A DNA stretch of 48,617 bases from an uncultured Rhodospirillaceae bacterium. Lineage in GTDB: Bacteria; Pseudomonadota; Alphaproteobacteria; Rhodospirillales; Magnetospirillaceae. The stretch covers positions 1 through 48,617 of the forward strand of contig CAIULK010000025.1 in assembly GCA_903899885.1 (NCBI GenBank), written 5' to 3'. Under the pieces are notes generated by a model. It was not told where the DNA came from. It worked only from the letters and a program-made list of their open reading frames with translations, and made no database searches. The translations under genes were made by a program, and so were the position numbers. This document shows, in pieces, positions 36,400 through 45,389 of the stretch (position 1 is its first letter; each line of letters begins with the position of its first letter).

Positions 36400-37941
36400 A
36401 TGGAAGCCAGGGCAGTTCGACGGCTGCATGTGATCGGGGTGACGCTTTTCGCCGCCCTGATGGCCATTTTGGCCGGCGGCGGGGCCTGGGTCGGCCATTA
36501 TCTGCTTGCCGACCGCGATCGGATCTTTCTGGCCGCGCTGGCGCAGACCACCACCACCTATCTCGCCCACGACATTGCCGATCATCAGACGATGCTGGGG
36601 ATGCTGGTTCTGTCGCTTGCGGCCGATCCCAGGGTCGCCGCCGCCTTTGCCGCGCGGGACCGTGGCCAGCTGATGTCCATGTCCCAGCCGGTTCTGAAAG
36701 GCTCGCGCGATCAGCCGGCGGTCGATCATGTGTGCTTCATTCTGCCCGATCACCGGGTGTTGCTGCGGGGGCACGCCCCCGACATCGTTTCGGACGTGGT
36801 GACGCGTGACAGTCTTGCGCGGGCCGAGCGCGATAACGGCGTCGCCGGCGGAATCGAAACCGGCTATTCCGGCGATCTGATGCTGCGCGTGGTGGCGCCG
36901 GTCCAAAACAGCGACGGAACCCGGATCGGCTTCGTCGAGGCGGCGATTGACATGACCGATCTCGTCGCCTCGCTGGGCGAGGCGATCGGCGGCGATCTGG
37001 TGCTTCTGGTGGACAAGGACGCGATCGACCCGGCGGTGCGGCAGCGCATGCGCACCCTTTCTGTTCCCCGGCCCGGTTGGGCGGTGGTGACGGGGCAGTC
37101 GGCGGCGCTGTCGCCGGAGGGCCTGGCGTTTCTAGAGGCCCACCCCTCACCGCAACGGATCGTCAGCGAATTCGTGCCGGGACAGGACCGGCGGATGGGA
37201 TTCGTGCTGATGCCGCTGCCCGGCGCGCTTCATACACCGGCTTGGCTGATGGTGACCCGGGATTTTTCCACCGAGCGGCGGCTGGCGAAGGAGACCGTGG
37301 GCGTGGTTGTTCCGGCCGGGATCGCCGTCGCGGCGCTGTTGGTCGGGTTGGTTCATCTGGTATTGCGGCGGATCGAGCGGATCGTTCTGGAAGCCGAGGA
37401 ACGGCGCGATCATTACCAGCGTCTGGCCGACCGCGATTCACTGACCGGCTGTCTGTGCCGCCGCGAGTTCGACCGGCTGATCGCCACGGAACTGGGCTTG
37501 GCGCAAGACCGCGGAACATCGGTCGGGCTGTTGATGCTGGATCTGGATCACTTTAAACGGATCAACGACACGCGTGGCCATGTCGTCGGCGACGAGGTGT
37601 TGAAGGTGGTGGTGGCGGCGGTGCAGGATAATGTCCGGCCCAACGATCATCTGGCCCGCTTCGGCGGCGAGGAATTCTGTTTGATCGTTCCGGGCGCAAC
37701 TCCGGTGATCCTGGATAGTCTGGGGGTGCGGCTGCTCGACGCGGTGCGCGCGGTCGGCGTTGCCTTGCCGTGCGGCGGCATCCAGCCGGTGACGGTCAGC
37801 ATCGGCATGGCGCTGTCCGCTCCAGACAGCACCGTCTGTTCGCTGATCTCGCAAGCCGATCAAGCCTTGTACCGCGCCAAACGCAACGGAAGGGACCAGG
37901 TGGTTCCCGCCTGGGTCCCGGAACCGGATTTCACGATTTAA
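36400..37941 (+). CDS. Membrane diguanylate cyclase with periplasmic sensor
   Basis: The 513-residue protein has a first membrane helix (LHVIGVTLFAALMAILAGGG), a Cache-like periplasmic sensor (about 40-300), and a second helix (VVVPAGIAVAALLVGLVHLVL). A short coiled coil and a GGDEF domain (about 340-500) follow. The active site is intact: RDSLTGCLCRREFDRL, LLMLDLDHFKRINDTRGHVVGDEVL and RFGGEEFCLI, and VTVSIGMA follows. An RxxD inhibitory site is present upstream of GGEEF (RPND). It should make c-di-GMP in response to an external signal. The start ATG follows TAGGA. Its 3' end overlaps the convergent hydrolase by 11 bases. Confidence 0.92.
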   Translation: MEARAVRRLHVIGVTLFAALMAILAGGGAWVGHYLLADRDRIFLAALAQTTTTYLAHDIADHQTMLGMLVLSLAADPRVAAAFAARDRGQLMSMSQPVLKGSRDQPAVDHVCFILPDHRVLLRGHAPDIVSDVVTRDSLARAERDNGVAGGIETGYSGDLMLRVVAPVQNSDGTRIGFVEAAIDMTDLVASLGEAIGGDLVLLVDKDAIDPAVRQRMRTLSVPRPGWAVVTGQSAALSPEGLAFLEAHPSPQRIVSEFVPGQDRRMGFVLMPLPGALHTPAWLMVTRDFSTERRLAKETVGVVVPAGIAVAALLVGLVHLVLRRIERIVLEAEERRDHYQRLADRDSLTGCLCRREFDRLIATELGLAQDRGTSVGLLMLDLDHFKRINDTRGHVVGDEVLKVVVAAVQDNVRPNDHLARFGGEEFCLIVPGATPVILDSLGVRLLDAVRAVGVALPCGGIQPVTVSIGMALSAPDSTVCSLISQADQALYRAKRNGRDQVVPAWVPEPDFTI

Positions 37942-38686
37942 CCAGGGCTTCGAGAATCCCGGTCAACCGCGCCAAATCCGATGGCCGGCCCAAACGGTGA
38001 TCGCCGTCCTTGATCAAGGTCACCTCGACGTCGCCGCCCGCCAGACAATCGGCCAGCCGCAGCGCGGTTTCCCATGGCACCGACTCATCTTTTTGGCCCT
38101 GAAGCAGCCGGACCGGGCAGGATAGGTTGATGGTGTCGCCTAAAAGCAGGTGGTTGCGTCCCTCCTCGATCAAGCCGCGCGCGATGGTCCACCCGGTTCC
38201 GGGCAGCGTGGTTTTGCCGGTGACGAACAGTTCGCGGCGCTGAGCCTGGGAGAGGGTCGCCCACAAACGCTCCTCGGTAAAATCCGGGGCGGTGGCGATG
38301 CCCAGCAGGGCATGCACCCGCTTGGGGCGCTCCAGCGCCGCCAGCAAGGCCAGCCATCCCCCCATCGATGACCCGGCCAGAATCTGCGGCCCCTCGGTCA
38401 GATGATCCAAAACGGCCAATGAATCGTCGAGCCAGCGGCCGATGGTGCCCAGCTCGATGTCGCCCGGGGAACCGCCGTGGCCCCAGCAATCGAAAGAGGT
38501 GAAGGCCAATCCCGCCGCGCCCGCGAAGGCTTCGATCGCCTGCGCCTTGATCCCGTTTTGGTCGGACCGGTAACCGTGCAGGAACAAAATGCCGGGGGAT
38601 TTTCCCGTCCGGCGTCGGTAGGCGATGGACGAACCATCGGCTCGTGCTAATATCCCGCCCCCTGAGCTGTCCAGATTCCGGTCCAT
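37931..38686 (-). CDS. Alpha/beta hydrolase
   Basis: The 251-residue protein has the alpha/beta-hydrolase fold with GILFLHGYRSDQNG (oxyanion loop), nucleophile elbow LAGSSMGGWLALL, acid in GQKDESVPWE and His in KDGDHRLGRP. It resembles ABHD10-type or cutinase-like thioesterases and esterases. The substrate cannot be told from the sequence. It is divergent from the GT4 gene with only 17 bases between the two starts, so the promoters must lie inside the opposing coding regions. Confidence 0.88.
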   Translation of the reverse strand: MDRNLDSSGGGILARADGSSIAYRRRTGKSPGILFLHGYRSDQNGIKAQAIEAFAGAAGLAFTSFDCWGHGGSPGDIELGTIGRWLDDSLAVLDHLTEGPQILAGSSMGGWLALLAALERPKRVHALLGIATAPDFTEERLWATLSQAQRRELFVTGKTTLPGTGWTIARGLIEEGRNHLLLGDTINLSCPVRLLQGQKDESVPWETALRLADCLAGGDVEVTLIKDGDHRLGRPSDLARLTGILEALVKS

Positions 38687-38703
38687 GATGCGTGCCTTGT
38701 GCC

Positions 38704-39901
38704 ATGAGTGATTCCGACGTCCCTATCGAAACCGGCGCAGTGCCCCCGCGTCAACCCGTCGTTCTTCAGGTCGTTCCCTCGCTGGTCACCGGCGGGGTCG
38801 AGCGCGGCACGGTCGAGATTGCCCAAAGCTTGGTGGCGGCGGGCTGGACCGCGATCGTCGCCTCGAGCGGCGGCCCGATGGTCCGCGAAATCACCCGGGC
38901 GGGCGCCTTGCATGTGACGCTGCCGCTGGCCAGCAAAAACCCCTTCGTCATCCGCGCCAATATCCGGCGGCTGGAAAAGGTGATCAAGGAACACGGGGTG
39001 GATATCGTTCACGCCCGCTCGCGCGCCCCGGCCTGGAGCGCGCACGTGGCGGCCCAGCGCACCGGCGCCCATTTCGTCACGACCTTTCATGGCACCTATT
39101 CGCAAGGCATGTTCGGCCTGAAGCGGCTGTACAATTCGGTGATGCTGAAGGGCGAACGGGTGATCGCCATTTCCGAATTCATCGCCGACCACATCGCCCA
39201 GTATTACGGCTTGGGGCCGGACGTCGTGCGCATCGTCCATCGCGGCGTCGATCTGTCGCGCTTCGATCCCCATAAGGTCAGCCCGGAACGAATCATCGCG
39301 CTGGCGCAGAAGTGGCGGCTGCCCGATGGCTACCGGGTGATCACGCTGCCCGGCCGCCTGACCCGCTGGAAGGGCCAAGCCGTGCTGATCCAGGCGCTGT
39401 CGGTGCTTGACCGCCACGATGTCCGCTGTTTGCTGGTGGGGTCCGATCAAGGGCGGACCGGCTATCGCTCGGAATTGGCGCACATGATCCGGCGTCTGAA
39501 ATTGGACGACGTCGTCCATATCGTCGATGAATGCAACGACATGCCCGCCGCCTACATGCTGACCGATATCGTGGTCTCGGCCTCGACCGACCCGGAAGCG
39601 TTCGGTCGCGTGGTGGTGGAAGCCCAGGCGATGGGCCGCCCGGTGATCGCCACCGGACACGGCGCACCCCGCGAAACCGTGGTGCAAGGGCGCACCGGCT
39701 GGTTGGTGCCGCCCAATGATCCAAGGGGGTTGGCCGAGGCGCTGGACCGCTTCCTCAACATGGACACGCTCGACCGGCGGACCATGGCGATGGCCGGGGC
39801 AGGATTTCGTGCGCGAACATTTCTCGCGCGAGAAGATGTGCGCCGCCACGCTGGACGTGTACCGCGAGGTTCTGGGATTGCCTGCGGTGGCGCCCGAGTG
39901 A
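38704..39901 (+). pseudogene. GT4 glycosyltransferase with 3' frameshift
   Basis: A family-4 glycosyltransferase, probably for lipopolysaccharide or other envelope glycan. The frame from ATG 38704 has VVPSLVTGGVERGTVEIA, AHFVTTFHGTYSQG, VIAISEFIADHI, GRLTRWKGQAVLI, and the donor-site part ASTDPEAFGRVVVEAQAMGRPVIATGHGAP. After about residue 365 this frame turns into non-homologous sequence. The expected C-terminus (QDFVREHFSREKM then LDVYREVLG) is in the +1 frame and ends at TGA 39901. One extra G in the GGGG at about 39797-39800 explains it. As written, the reading frame runs on into the next gene, giving a 702-residue fusion to 40809. Confidence 0.8.
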
Positions 39902-40809
39902 GCGAGGTTTTGATCATCCGGCTGGGGGCCTTGGGTGATTTCGTGCAGTCGTTCGGCCCCTTCGCGGCGATCCGCGCCCATCACCGGGACGCCCGGATCA
40001 CGCTGCTGACAACCCGGCCCTTCGCCGCGCTGGCCCAGGCCGCGCCTTGGTTCGACGAGGTTTGGATCGACGATAAACCCCGCTGGTGGAATCTTCCGGC
40101 GGTTTCGGCGCTGCGGCGGCGCTTGCGCTCAAGGCCGTTCGCGCGGGTCTATGATCTTCAGACCTCGGATCGCTCCAGTTTTTATTTCCGCCTGTTGCCG
40201 CCGGGGACCGAATGGTCGGGAATCGCCCGGACTTGCTCACACCCCCACGCCAACCCGGACCGCGACCGGATGCACACGCTGGAGCGTCAGGCCGAGCAGC
40301 TGCGGATGGCCGGAATTACCGATGTGCCGGGTCCCGATTTGTCCTGGGTGCCCGAAACCGCCTTGGGGCGCGAGTTGGCCCGCTTCGCGCTGATCTGTCC
40401 CGGCGGGGCCGCGCATCGCCCGGCCAAACGCTGGCCGGTGGAGGGTTTCATCCAAGCCGGGCTTTGGCTGGAGGGCCAAGGATTGACCCCGGTTCTGCTG
40501 GGCACGCCGGGCGAAACCCAGCCGGTCAAGGCCGGGTTGGCGTGCGCCGTCGATCTGGGTGGGCGGACCAGCTTGCTCGACATCGCCGCCTTGGGCCGCC
40601 GGGCGGCGGCGGCGGTCGGCAACGATACCGGACCGATGCATCTAATCGCCAGTGCCGGGTGCCCCGCCTTGGTGCTGTTCTCGGGGGCCAGCGATCCCGC
40701 CTTGTGCGCGCCGCGCGGCCGGGTGGAGGTGCTGCGTCGTCCGCATCTGGGCGATCTTTCGGCGTCCGAGGTCGTGGCGGCACTCGACCGCATGATCCAG
40801 TCGGGCTAG
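39898..40809 (+). CDS. GT9 heptosyltransferase-family protein
   Basis: The 303-residue protein has the family-9 (ADP-heptose:LPS heptosyltransferase-like) layout: VLIIRLGALGDFVQSFGPFAAIRAHH, LICPGGAAHRPAKRWPVEGF, and the nucleotide-sugar part GNDTGPMHLIASAGCPALVLFSGASDPALCAPRG. It likely adds a sugar to the LPS core or a related glycan. The natural start is GTG 39898, which overlaps the frame-corrected stop of the GT4 gene as GTGA. In the sequence as given it is also in frame with the upstream GT4 gene and could be mistaken for the C-terminal half of a fusion. Confidence 0.85.
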   Translation: MSEVLIIRLGALGDFVQSFGPFAAIRAHHRDARITLLTTRPFAALAQAAPWFDEVWIDDKPRWWNLPAVSALRRRLRSRPFARVYDLQTSDRSSFYFRLLPPGTEWSGIARTCSHPHANPDRDRMHTLERQAEQLRMAGITDVPGPDLSWVPETALGRELARFALICPGGAAHRPAKRWPVEGFIQAGLWLEGQGLTPVLLGTPGETQPVKAGLACAVDLGGRTSLLDIAALGRRAAAAVGNDTGPMHLIASAGCPALVLFSGASDPALCAPRGRVEVLRRPHLGDLSASEVVAALDRMIQSG

Positions 40810-40849
40810 TATCGCCGCCAAACCCCGCTGTTCATGAAGGAGGCTCGCG

Positions 40850-41458
40850 GTGAAGACCGTCGTCCGGCTGTTGGTTGTGCTTTTCGCTTTCGCGGCCGCC
40901 CCGGTTTGGGCCGCCGACGCCGACCCGCTCGACCACGCGCTGGGGCAACCCGGCGCGCCGGTCACCGTCTATGAATACGCCTCGCTGACCTGTCCGCATT
41001 GCGCGCATTTTCACGAACTGGTGTTGCCGCGCTTGCAGGCCGACTGGATCGGCACCGGCAAGGTCAAGCTGGTCTATCGCGATTTTCCGACCCCGCCGGT
41101 CAACATGTCGCTCGCCGCGTCGGTGATCAACCACTGCGCCGGGCCGATGCGCTATTTCGGCGTGCTGTCGCTGTTGTTCCGTGATCAAGAAAAATGGATG
41201 TCGGCGGCCAATCCGCTGGACGAGATCAAGCGCATCGTCCGCGTCGCCGGGATGACCTCCGCCCAGGTTGATGACTGCCTGTCGCACCAAGACGTCGCCA
41301 AGGCGATCCAAGCCCGTGCCGAGGAAGGCAACCGCCTGCTGGGGGTCGATTCCACCCCGTCCCTGGTGATCGCGGGCAAGGTGATGCCCGGTTTGGCGCC
41401 CTACGAAGATATCACCAAGGCTCTGGAAGAGGCGTACAAGGCGGCCGTCAAGAAGTAA
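40850..41458 (+). CDS. Periplasmic DsbA-family thiol oxidoreductase
   Basis: The 202-residue precursor has a Sec signal peptide (LLVVLFAFAAAPVWA, cleavage near residue 21) and a thioredoxin fold with CPHC at residues 48-51, the DsbA-type active site. A helical insertion and the cis-Pro loop VDSTPSLVIAG follow. Two further Cys (in INHCAG and VDDCLS) may form a second disulfide. It should introduce or shuffle disulfides in exported proteins. The start is GTG with an excellent AAGGAGG site. It lies just before smc, a frequent arrangement in alphaproteobacteria. Confidence 0.93.
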   Translation: MKTVVRLLVVLFAFAAAPVWAADADPLDHALGQPGAPVTVYEYASLTCPHCAHFHELVLPRLQADWIGTGKVKLVYRDFPTPPVNMSLAASVINHCAGPMRYFGVLSLLFRDQEKWMSAANPLDEIKRIVRVAGMTSAQVDDCLSHQDVAKAIQARAEEGNRLLGVDSTPSLVIAGKVMPGLAPYEDITKALEEAYKAAVKK

Positions 41459-41462
41459 CCCG

Positions 41463-44400
41463 GTGATCCAGTTCAGCAAACTCAAGCTGTCCGGGTTCAA
41501 GTCGTTCGTTGATCCGGTCGAGCTGGTGATCGAGAGCGGGATGACCGGGGTGGTCGGCCCCAACGGCTGCGGCAAATCGAATCTGATCGAGGCGCTGCGC
41601 TGGGTGATGGGCGAAACCTCGGCGCGGCAGATGCGCGGCACGGAGATGGACGATGTCATCTTCGGCGGCACCGCCAGCCGCCCGGCCCGCAACATCGCCG
41701 AGGTCGGCGTTCATCTCGACAACAGCGGCAAGAACGCCCCGGCCCGCTGGAACGCCTTCGACGAACTGGTGATCAGCCGCCGCATTGAACGCGGCCAGGG
41801 TTCGAACTTCCGGGTCAACGGCGGCGACACGCGGGCGCGCGACGTGCAGCTTTTGTTCGCCGACGCGGCGACCGGGGCGCGCTCGTCGGGTTTGGTCAGC
41901 CAGGGCCGCATCGGCACGATCATCAACGCCCGGCCCGCCGAGCGGCGCTCGCTGTTGGAAGAGGCGGCGGGTATTTCGGGGCTGTATTCCCGGCGGCACG
42001 AAGCGGAAAACCGCCTGAAGAACGCCGAGGGCAATGTCGCCCGGCTTGACGACATCATCCTTACCCTCGACGAGCAATTGGGGGGGCTGCGCAAGCAAGC
42101 GCGCCAAGCGATCCGTTATCGCCAACTGTCGGAACAGATCCGCGCCACCGAGGCCAGAATGCTGCGGCTGGCTTGGGTTCAGGCTTTGACCGAGGTCGAG
42201 GCCGCCCGCGCCCGTGTCGTCGAAGCGGGTCAAGCGGTGGAGGATGCGACGGCGAACGCCGCCCGCGCCAGCGCCTTGCAAGCCGATATCGCAGCCCGCC
42301 TGCCCGCGCTGCGCCGGATGGATGCGGACGCGGGCGAGGGGTTGAGCCGCCTGATCGCCGAACGCGAACGCCTGGATGCCGAGGAAGGCCGTTTGGCCGA
42401 AACCCGCCGCGATCTGGAGGCCCGTTTGGCCCAAGCCAGCGCGGATCTGGAACGCGAACGGGCGCGCGGCCTGGACGCCGAGGAGGCACTGGCCCGCCTG
42501 CTCGAGGAACACGAAATGCTGGCCGGTGAAACCGAGATCGAAACCGAACGCCGGGCCGAGGCCGAGATGCGGGTCGAAGCGGTCGCCGCCCAAACGGCAA
42601 CGGCCGAAAAGGCCCTGTCCGAGGCGATGGAGGCGGTGGCCGCCCGCGACGCCGAACGCGGCGCCCTGCTGCGCCGCCAATCCGAAAGCGAAGCCCGTCT
42701 CAGCCGCCTGAAGGATCGCTTGGCGCAAATCGACGCCCAGCGCCGCGGCGCCGAAGCCGAGATCATCGATCGCGCCGACCTGACCGCCGCCGAGATGGAA
42801 GTCGAATCGGCCGAGGAGTTCCTGGACGAATCCCGCACCGCCGCCGAGGACGGCGAACGGCGCAAGATCGCCGCCCTCGCCGCCCGCGACCGCGCGCGGG
42901 CCGAGGTGCAGGCCCGCCAAACCGCGCGCGCCCGCCTGAAGGCCGAAGCCGACGCCCTGAAGGCCGTGCTGGCGCAATCGAAAAGCAACACCCGCGCCCC
43001 CGCCCTCGACCGGGTTTCCGCCGAACCGGGCTATGAGCCGGCCTTGGCCGCCGCCTTGGGCGACGATCTCGGCGCCTCGCTCGACGCGGGCGAGGCCGTG
43101 CATTGGGACACCCTGCCGCCGCTGACCGACCCGCCCGCCCTGCCGCCCGGCCTGTCGCCCTTGGCCCGCTTCGTCACCGCGCCGCCCGCCTTGGCGCGGC
43201 GCTTGTCGCAAGTCGGCGTCGCCGAAAATGCCCAGGCCGCGCTGGATTTGCGCGGCCTGTTGGCGGTGGGGCAGCGCCTGGTCACCAAGGACGGCGATTT
43301 GGCGCGCTGGGACGGCTTGACCGCGCGGGCCGGGGCACCCAGCCCGATGGCGCTGCGTTTGGCGCAAGGCAACCGCCTGCGCGAGATCGACATGAAGCTG
43401 GAAGACGCCAATCTCGGCGTTGACGAGGCCGAGGCCGCGACCAGCGACGCCGAGCGGGCCGCCGAAGCCGCCACCGAGGATGAACGCCGCGCCCGCGACG
43501 CGGTGCGGCGCGCCGAAACCGAACTGGTCAAGGCGCGCGATACCCACGCCAAGCTGGCGCAAAATTTCGCGGTCGCCCGCTCGCGCCTCGACGGCTTGGT
43601 CGAACAAGCGGCCGCCGTCCGCTCCGATTTGGAGGAGGCCGAGGCCGAACGGATGGAGGCGGCCGAAGTCCTGGCCTCGATGCCCGAATCCGACGAGGGC
43701 CGTGGTGTCATCGATCGTCTGCGCGCCGATCTTGCCGAACGCCGCTCGGTTCTGGTCGAGGCGCGCTCGGGGCTGGACCGGGTGATGCGGGAAGCCGGGG
43801 ATCGCCGCCGCCGCTTGGATCAATTGGCCGCCGATGCCGGTTCGTGGCGCCGTCGGGCCGAGGCGGCGGGGGCGCATATCGCCGATCTGACGCTGCGCCG
43901 CGACAATGCGGCGGCCGAAATCGACAAGCTGGCTCATCAGCCCGGCCGGTTGGCGCGCCGCCGCGCCGAAGTGCTGGACCAAATCACCGAGGCCGAGGGC
44001 AAGCGCCGCCAAGCCGCCGAAGCCTTGATCGCCGCCGAACAGGCCCAAGCGCAGGCCGACACCGCCGTGCGCGCCGCCGAGGCCGCCTTGCATGCCGCCC
44101 GCGAGGACCGCATCCGCCGCGAGGCCGAGGTCTCGGCCGCCGACCAAACCTGCCGCACGGTGGCGGCCCGGATCAGTGAACGCCTGGACCTGTCGCCCGA
44201 ACAATTGGGGGAACTGACCGGCGAGGTCGAGGACGAGCCCGAGGAACTGCGCCGCCGCTTCGACCGCCTGTCGCGCGAGCGCGACGGCATGGGCGCGGTC
44301 AATCTGCGCGCCGAACAAGAAGTGCTGGAGATGGAGGAACGCCTCGGCACCATGCGGGCCGAACGCGAGGACTTGGTGCAAGCGATCGCGCGGCTGCGCC

Positions 44401-44933
44401 AAGGCATCAACGAGCTGAACCGCGAGGGGCGCGAGCGCCTGCTGGCCTCGTTCCAGGCGGTCGATCGCCATTTTCGCGATCTGTTCGTGCAATTGTTCGG
44501 CGGGGGCCGGGCGCATTTGACCCTGACCGAATCCGACGATCCGCTGGAGGCGGGTCTGGAAATCATGGCCTCGCCGCCCGGCAAGCGCCTGCAAGTGCTG
44601 TCCCTGCTGTCGGGCGGCGAGCAGGCCTTGACCGCGCTGGCGCTGCTGTTCGCGGTGTTCATGACCAATCCGGCGCCGATCTGCGTACTTGACGAGGTCG
44701 ATGCCCCGCTCGACGACGCCAATGTCGATCGCTTCTGCTCGCTGGTCGATCACATCGCCAAAACCACCGGCACGCGCTTTTTGGTGGTCACCCATCACCG
44801 GATGACCATGGCCCGCATGGACCGGCTGTACGGGGTCACGATGGCCGAACGCGGGGTGTCGCAACTGGTTTCGGTGGATCTGGCGCAAGCCGAGATCTTG
44901 CGCGACAAGGCGGGGCTCGAACCTACCCCTTAG
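41463..44933 (+). CDS. smc: Chromosome segregation ATPase SMC
   Basis: SMC is the core of the bacterial condensin that organises and segregates chromosomes. The 1156-residue protein has the N-terminal ABC half (KLSGFKSFVDPVEL, Walker A GPNGCGKSN at 32-40, GMRWVMGE-like ALRWVMGETSARQMRG). Two long Glu/Arg/Ala coiled coils flank a hinge at about 515-630. The C-terminal half has LLSGGEQALTALALLFA (about 1049) and Walker B (ICVLDEVDAPLDDANV). The start is GTG, 4 bases after the DsbA gene. The very long minus-strand frame beneath it is an artefact of codon bias. Confidence 0.97.
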   Translation: MIQFSKLKLSGFKSFVDPVELVIESGMTGVVGPNGCGKSNLIEALRWVMGETSARQMRGTEMDDVIFGGTASRPARNIAEVGVHLDNSGKNAPARWNAFDELVISRRIERGQGSNFRVNGGDTRARDVQLLFADAATGARSSGLVSQGRIGTIINARPAERRSLLEEAAGISGLYSRRHEAENRLKNAEGNVARLDDIILTLDEQLGGLRKQARQAIRYRQLSEQIRATEARMLRLAWVQALTEVEAARARVVEAGQAVEDATANAARASALQADIAARLPALRRMDADAGEGLSRLIAERERLDAEEGRLAETRRDLEARLAQASADLERERARGLDAEEALARLLEEHEMLAGETEIETERRAEAEMRVEAVAAQTATAEKALSEAMEAVAARDAERGALLRRQSESEARLSRLKDRLAQIDAQRRGAEAEIIDRADLTAAEMEVESAEEFLDESRTAAEDGERRKIAALAARDRARAEVQARQTARARLKAEADALKAVLAQSKSNTRAPALDRVSAEPGYEPALAAALGDDLGASLDAGEAVHWDTLPPLTDPPALPPGLSPLARFVTAPPALARRLSQVGVAENAQAALDLRGLLAVGQRLVTKDGDLARWDGLTARAGAPSPMALRLAQGNRLREIDMKLEDANLGVDEAEAATSDAERAAEAATEDERRARDAVRRAETELVKARDTHAKLAQNFAVARSRLDGLVEQAAAVRSDLEEAEAERMEAAEVLASMPESDEGRGVIDRLRADLAERRSVLVEARSGLDRVMREAGDRRRRLDQLAADAGSWRRRAEAAGAHIADLTLRRDNAAAEIDKLAHQPGRLARRRAEVLDQITEAEGKRRQAAEALIAAEQAQAQADTAVRAAEAALHAAREDRIRREAEVSAADQTCRTVAARISERLDLSPEQLGELTGEVEDEPEELRRRFDRLSRERDGMGAVNLRAEQEVLEMEERLGTMRAEREDLVQAIARLRQGINELNREGRERLLASFQAVDRHFRDLFVQLFGGGRAHLTLTESDDPLEAGLEIMASPPGKRLQVLSLLSGGEQALTALALLFAVFMTNPAPICVLDEVDAPLDDANVDRFCSLVDHIAKTTGTRFLVVTHHRMTMARMDRLYGVTMAERGVSQLVSVDLAQAEILRDKAGLEPTP

Positions 44934-44947
44934 GGGGAAGTCTCTCC

Positions 44948-44976
44948 TTGACATGGGTGGGCACGCCCACTAAGGT
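44948..44976 (+). promoter_or_regulatory. Sigma70-like promoter of the F0 operon with palindromic spacer
   Basis: A consensus -35 TTGACA (44948-44953) is separated by 17 bases from TAAGGT (44971-44976). The spacer contains the palindrome GTGGGC-AC-GCCCAC, a possible operator. It lies 45 bases before atpI. Confidence 0.6.
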
Positions 44977-45020
44977 GCCACCGCTTTCGACCCCCCCCGG
45001 GGTGTGAGGATTGGTTTGCC

Positions 45021-45389
45021 ATGCCGGAGGACAGGACGCCGTTTGACGACCTTGAGGCCCGCTTGCGGGCAGCGCGCGCCAAGCAGGGCGAGGGTGCGAA
45101 AGCAGAACCGGCCGGGACCGGGCCGCTGGGCGGCATGGGTCTGGGGTTGCGGCTGGGGGTGGAAATGATGGCCGGAATCGCCGTCGGCGGCGGGATCGGC
45201 TTTGGGTTGGACAGGGTGTGCGGGACACGGCCGTGGTTGATGGCGATGTTCCTAATCCTGGGCCTGGGGGCCGGTGTCGCCAACGCGTGGCGGGCCGCCC
45301 ACGGCGTGGACGAAACGGTCGGTTTGCAAGCCGCCCGCGAGCGGGCCGGGCTGCTCGAGGATGACGGCGAAGGGAAGGACGAACGGTGA
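45021..45389 (+). CDS. atpI: ATP synthase assembly protein AtpI
   Basis: AtpI helps assemble the c-ring. The 122-residue protein has a charged N-terminus, two membrane helices (LGVEMMAGIAVGGGIGFGLDRV and WLMAMFLILGLGAGVANAW) and a polar C-terminus. This is the alphaproteobacterial form. It is the first gene of the F0 operon, and its stop overlaps atpB by 4 bases. Confidence 0.93.
   Translation: MPEDRTPFDDLEARLRAARAKQGEGAKAEPAGTGPLGGMGLGLRLGVEMMAGIAVGGGIGFGLDRVCGTRPWLMAMFLILGLGAGVANAWRAAHGVDETVGLQAARERAGLLEDDGEGKDER

Noticed and set aside
38704-40809. A natural two-domain GT4-GT9 glycosyltransferase
   Set aside because: The linker is non-homologous, while the normal GT4 C-terminus and a GTGA junction exist in the +1 frame.
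41448-44954. A 1168-codon open frame on the minus strand opposite smc
   Set aside because: It mirrors the codon bias of a GC-rich coiled-coil gene. Its composition (Gly/Gln/Ala/Arg/His-rich) has no domain, while the plus strand encodes canonical SMC.
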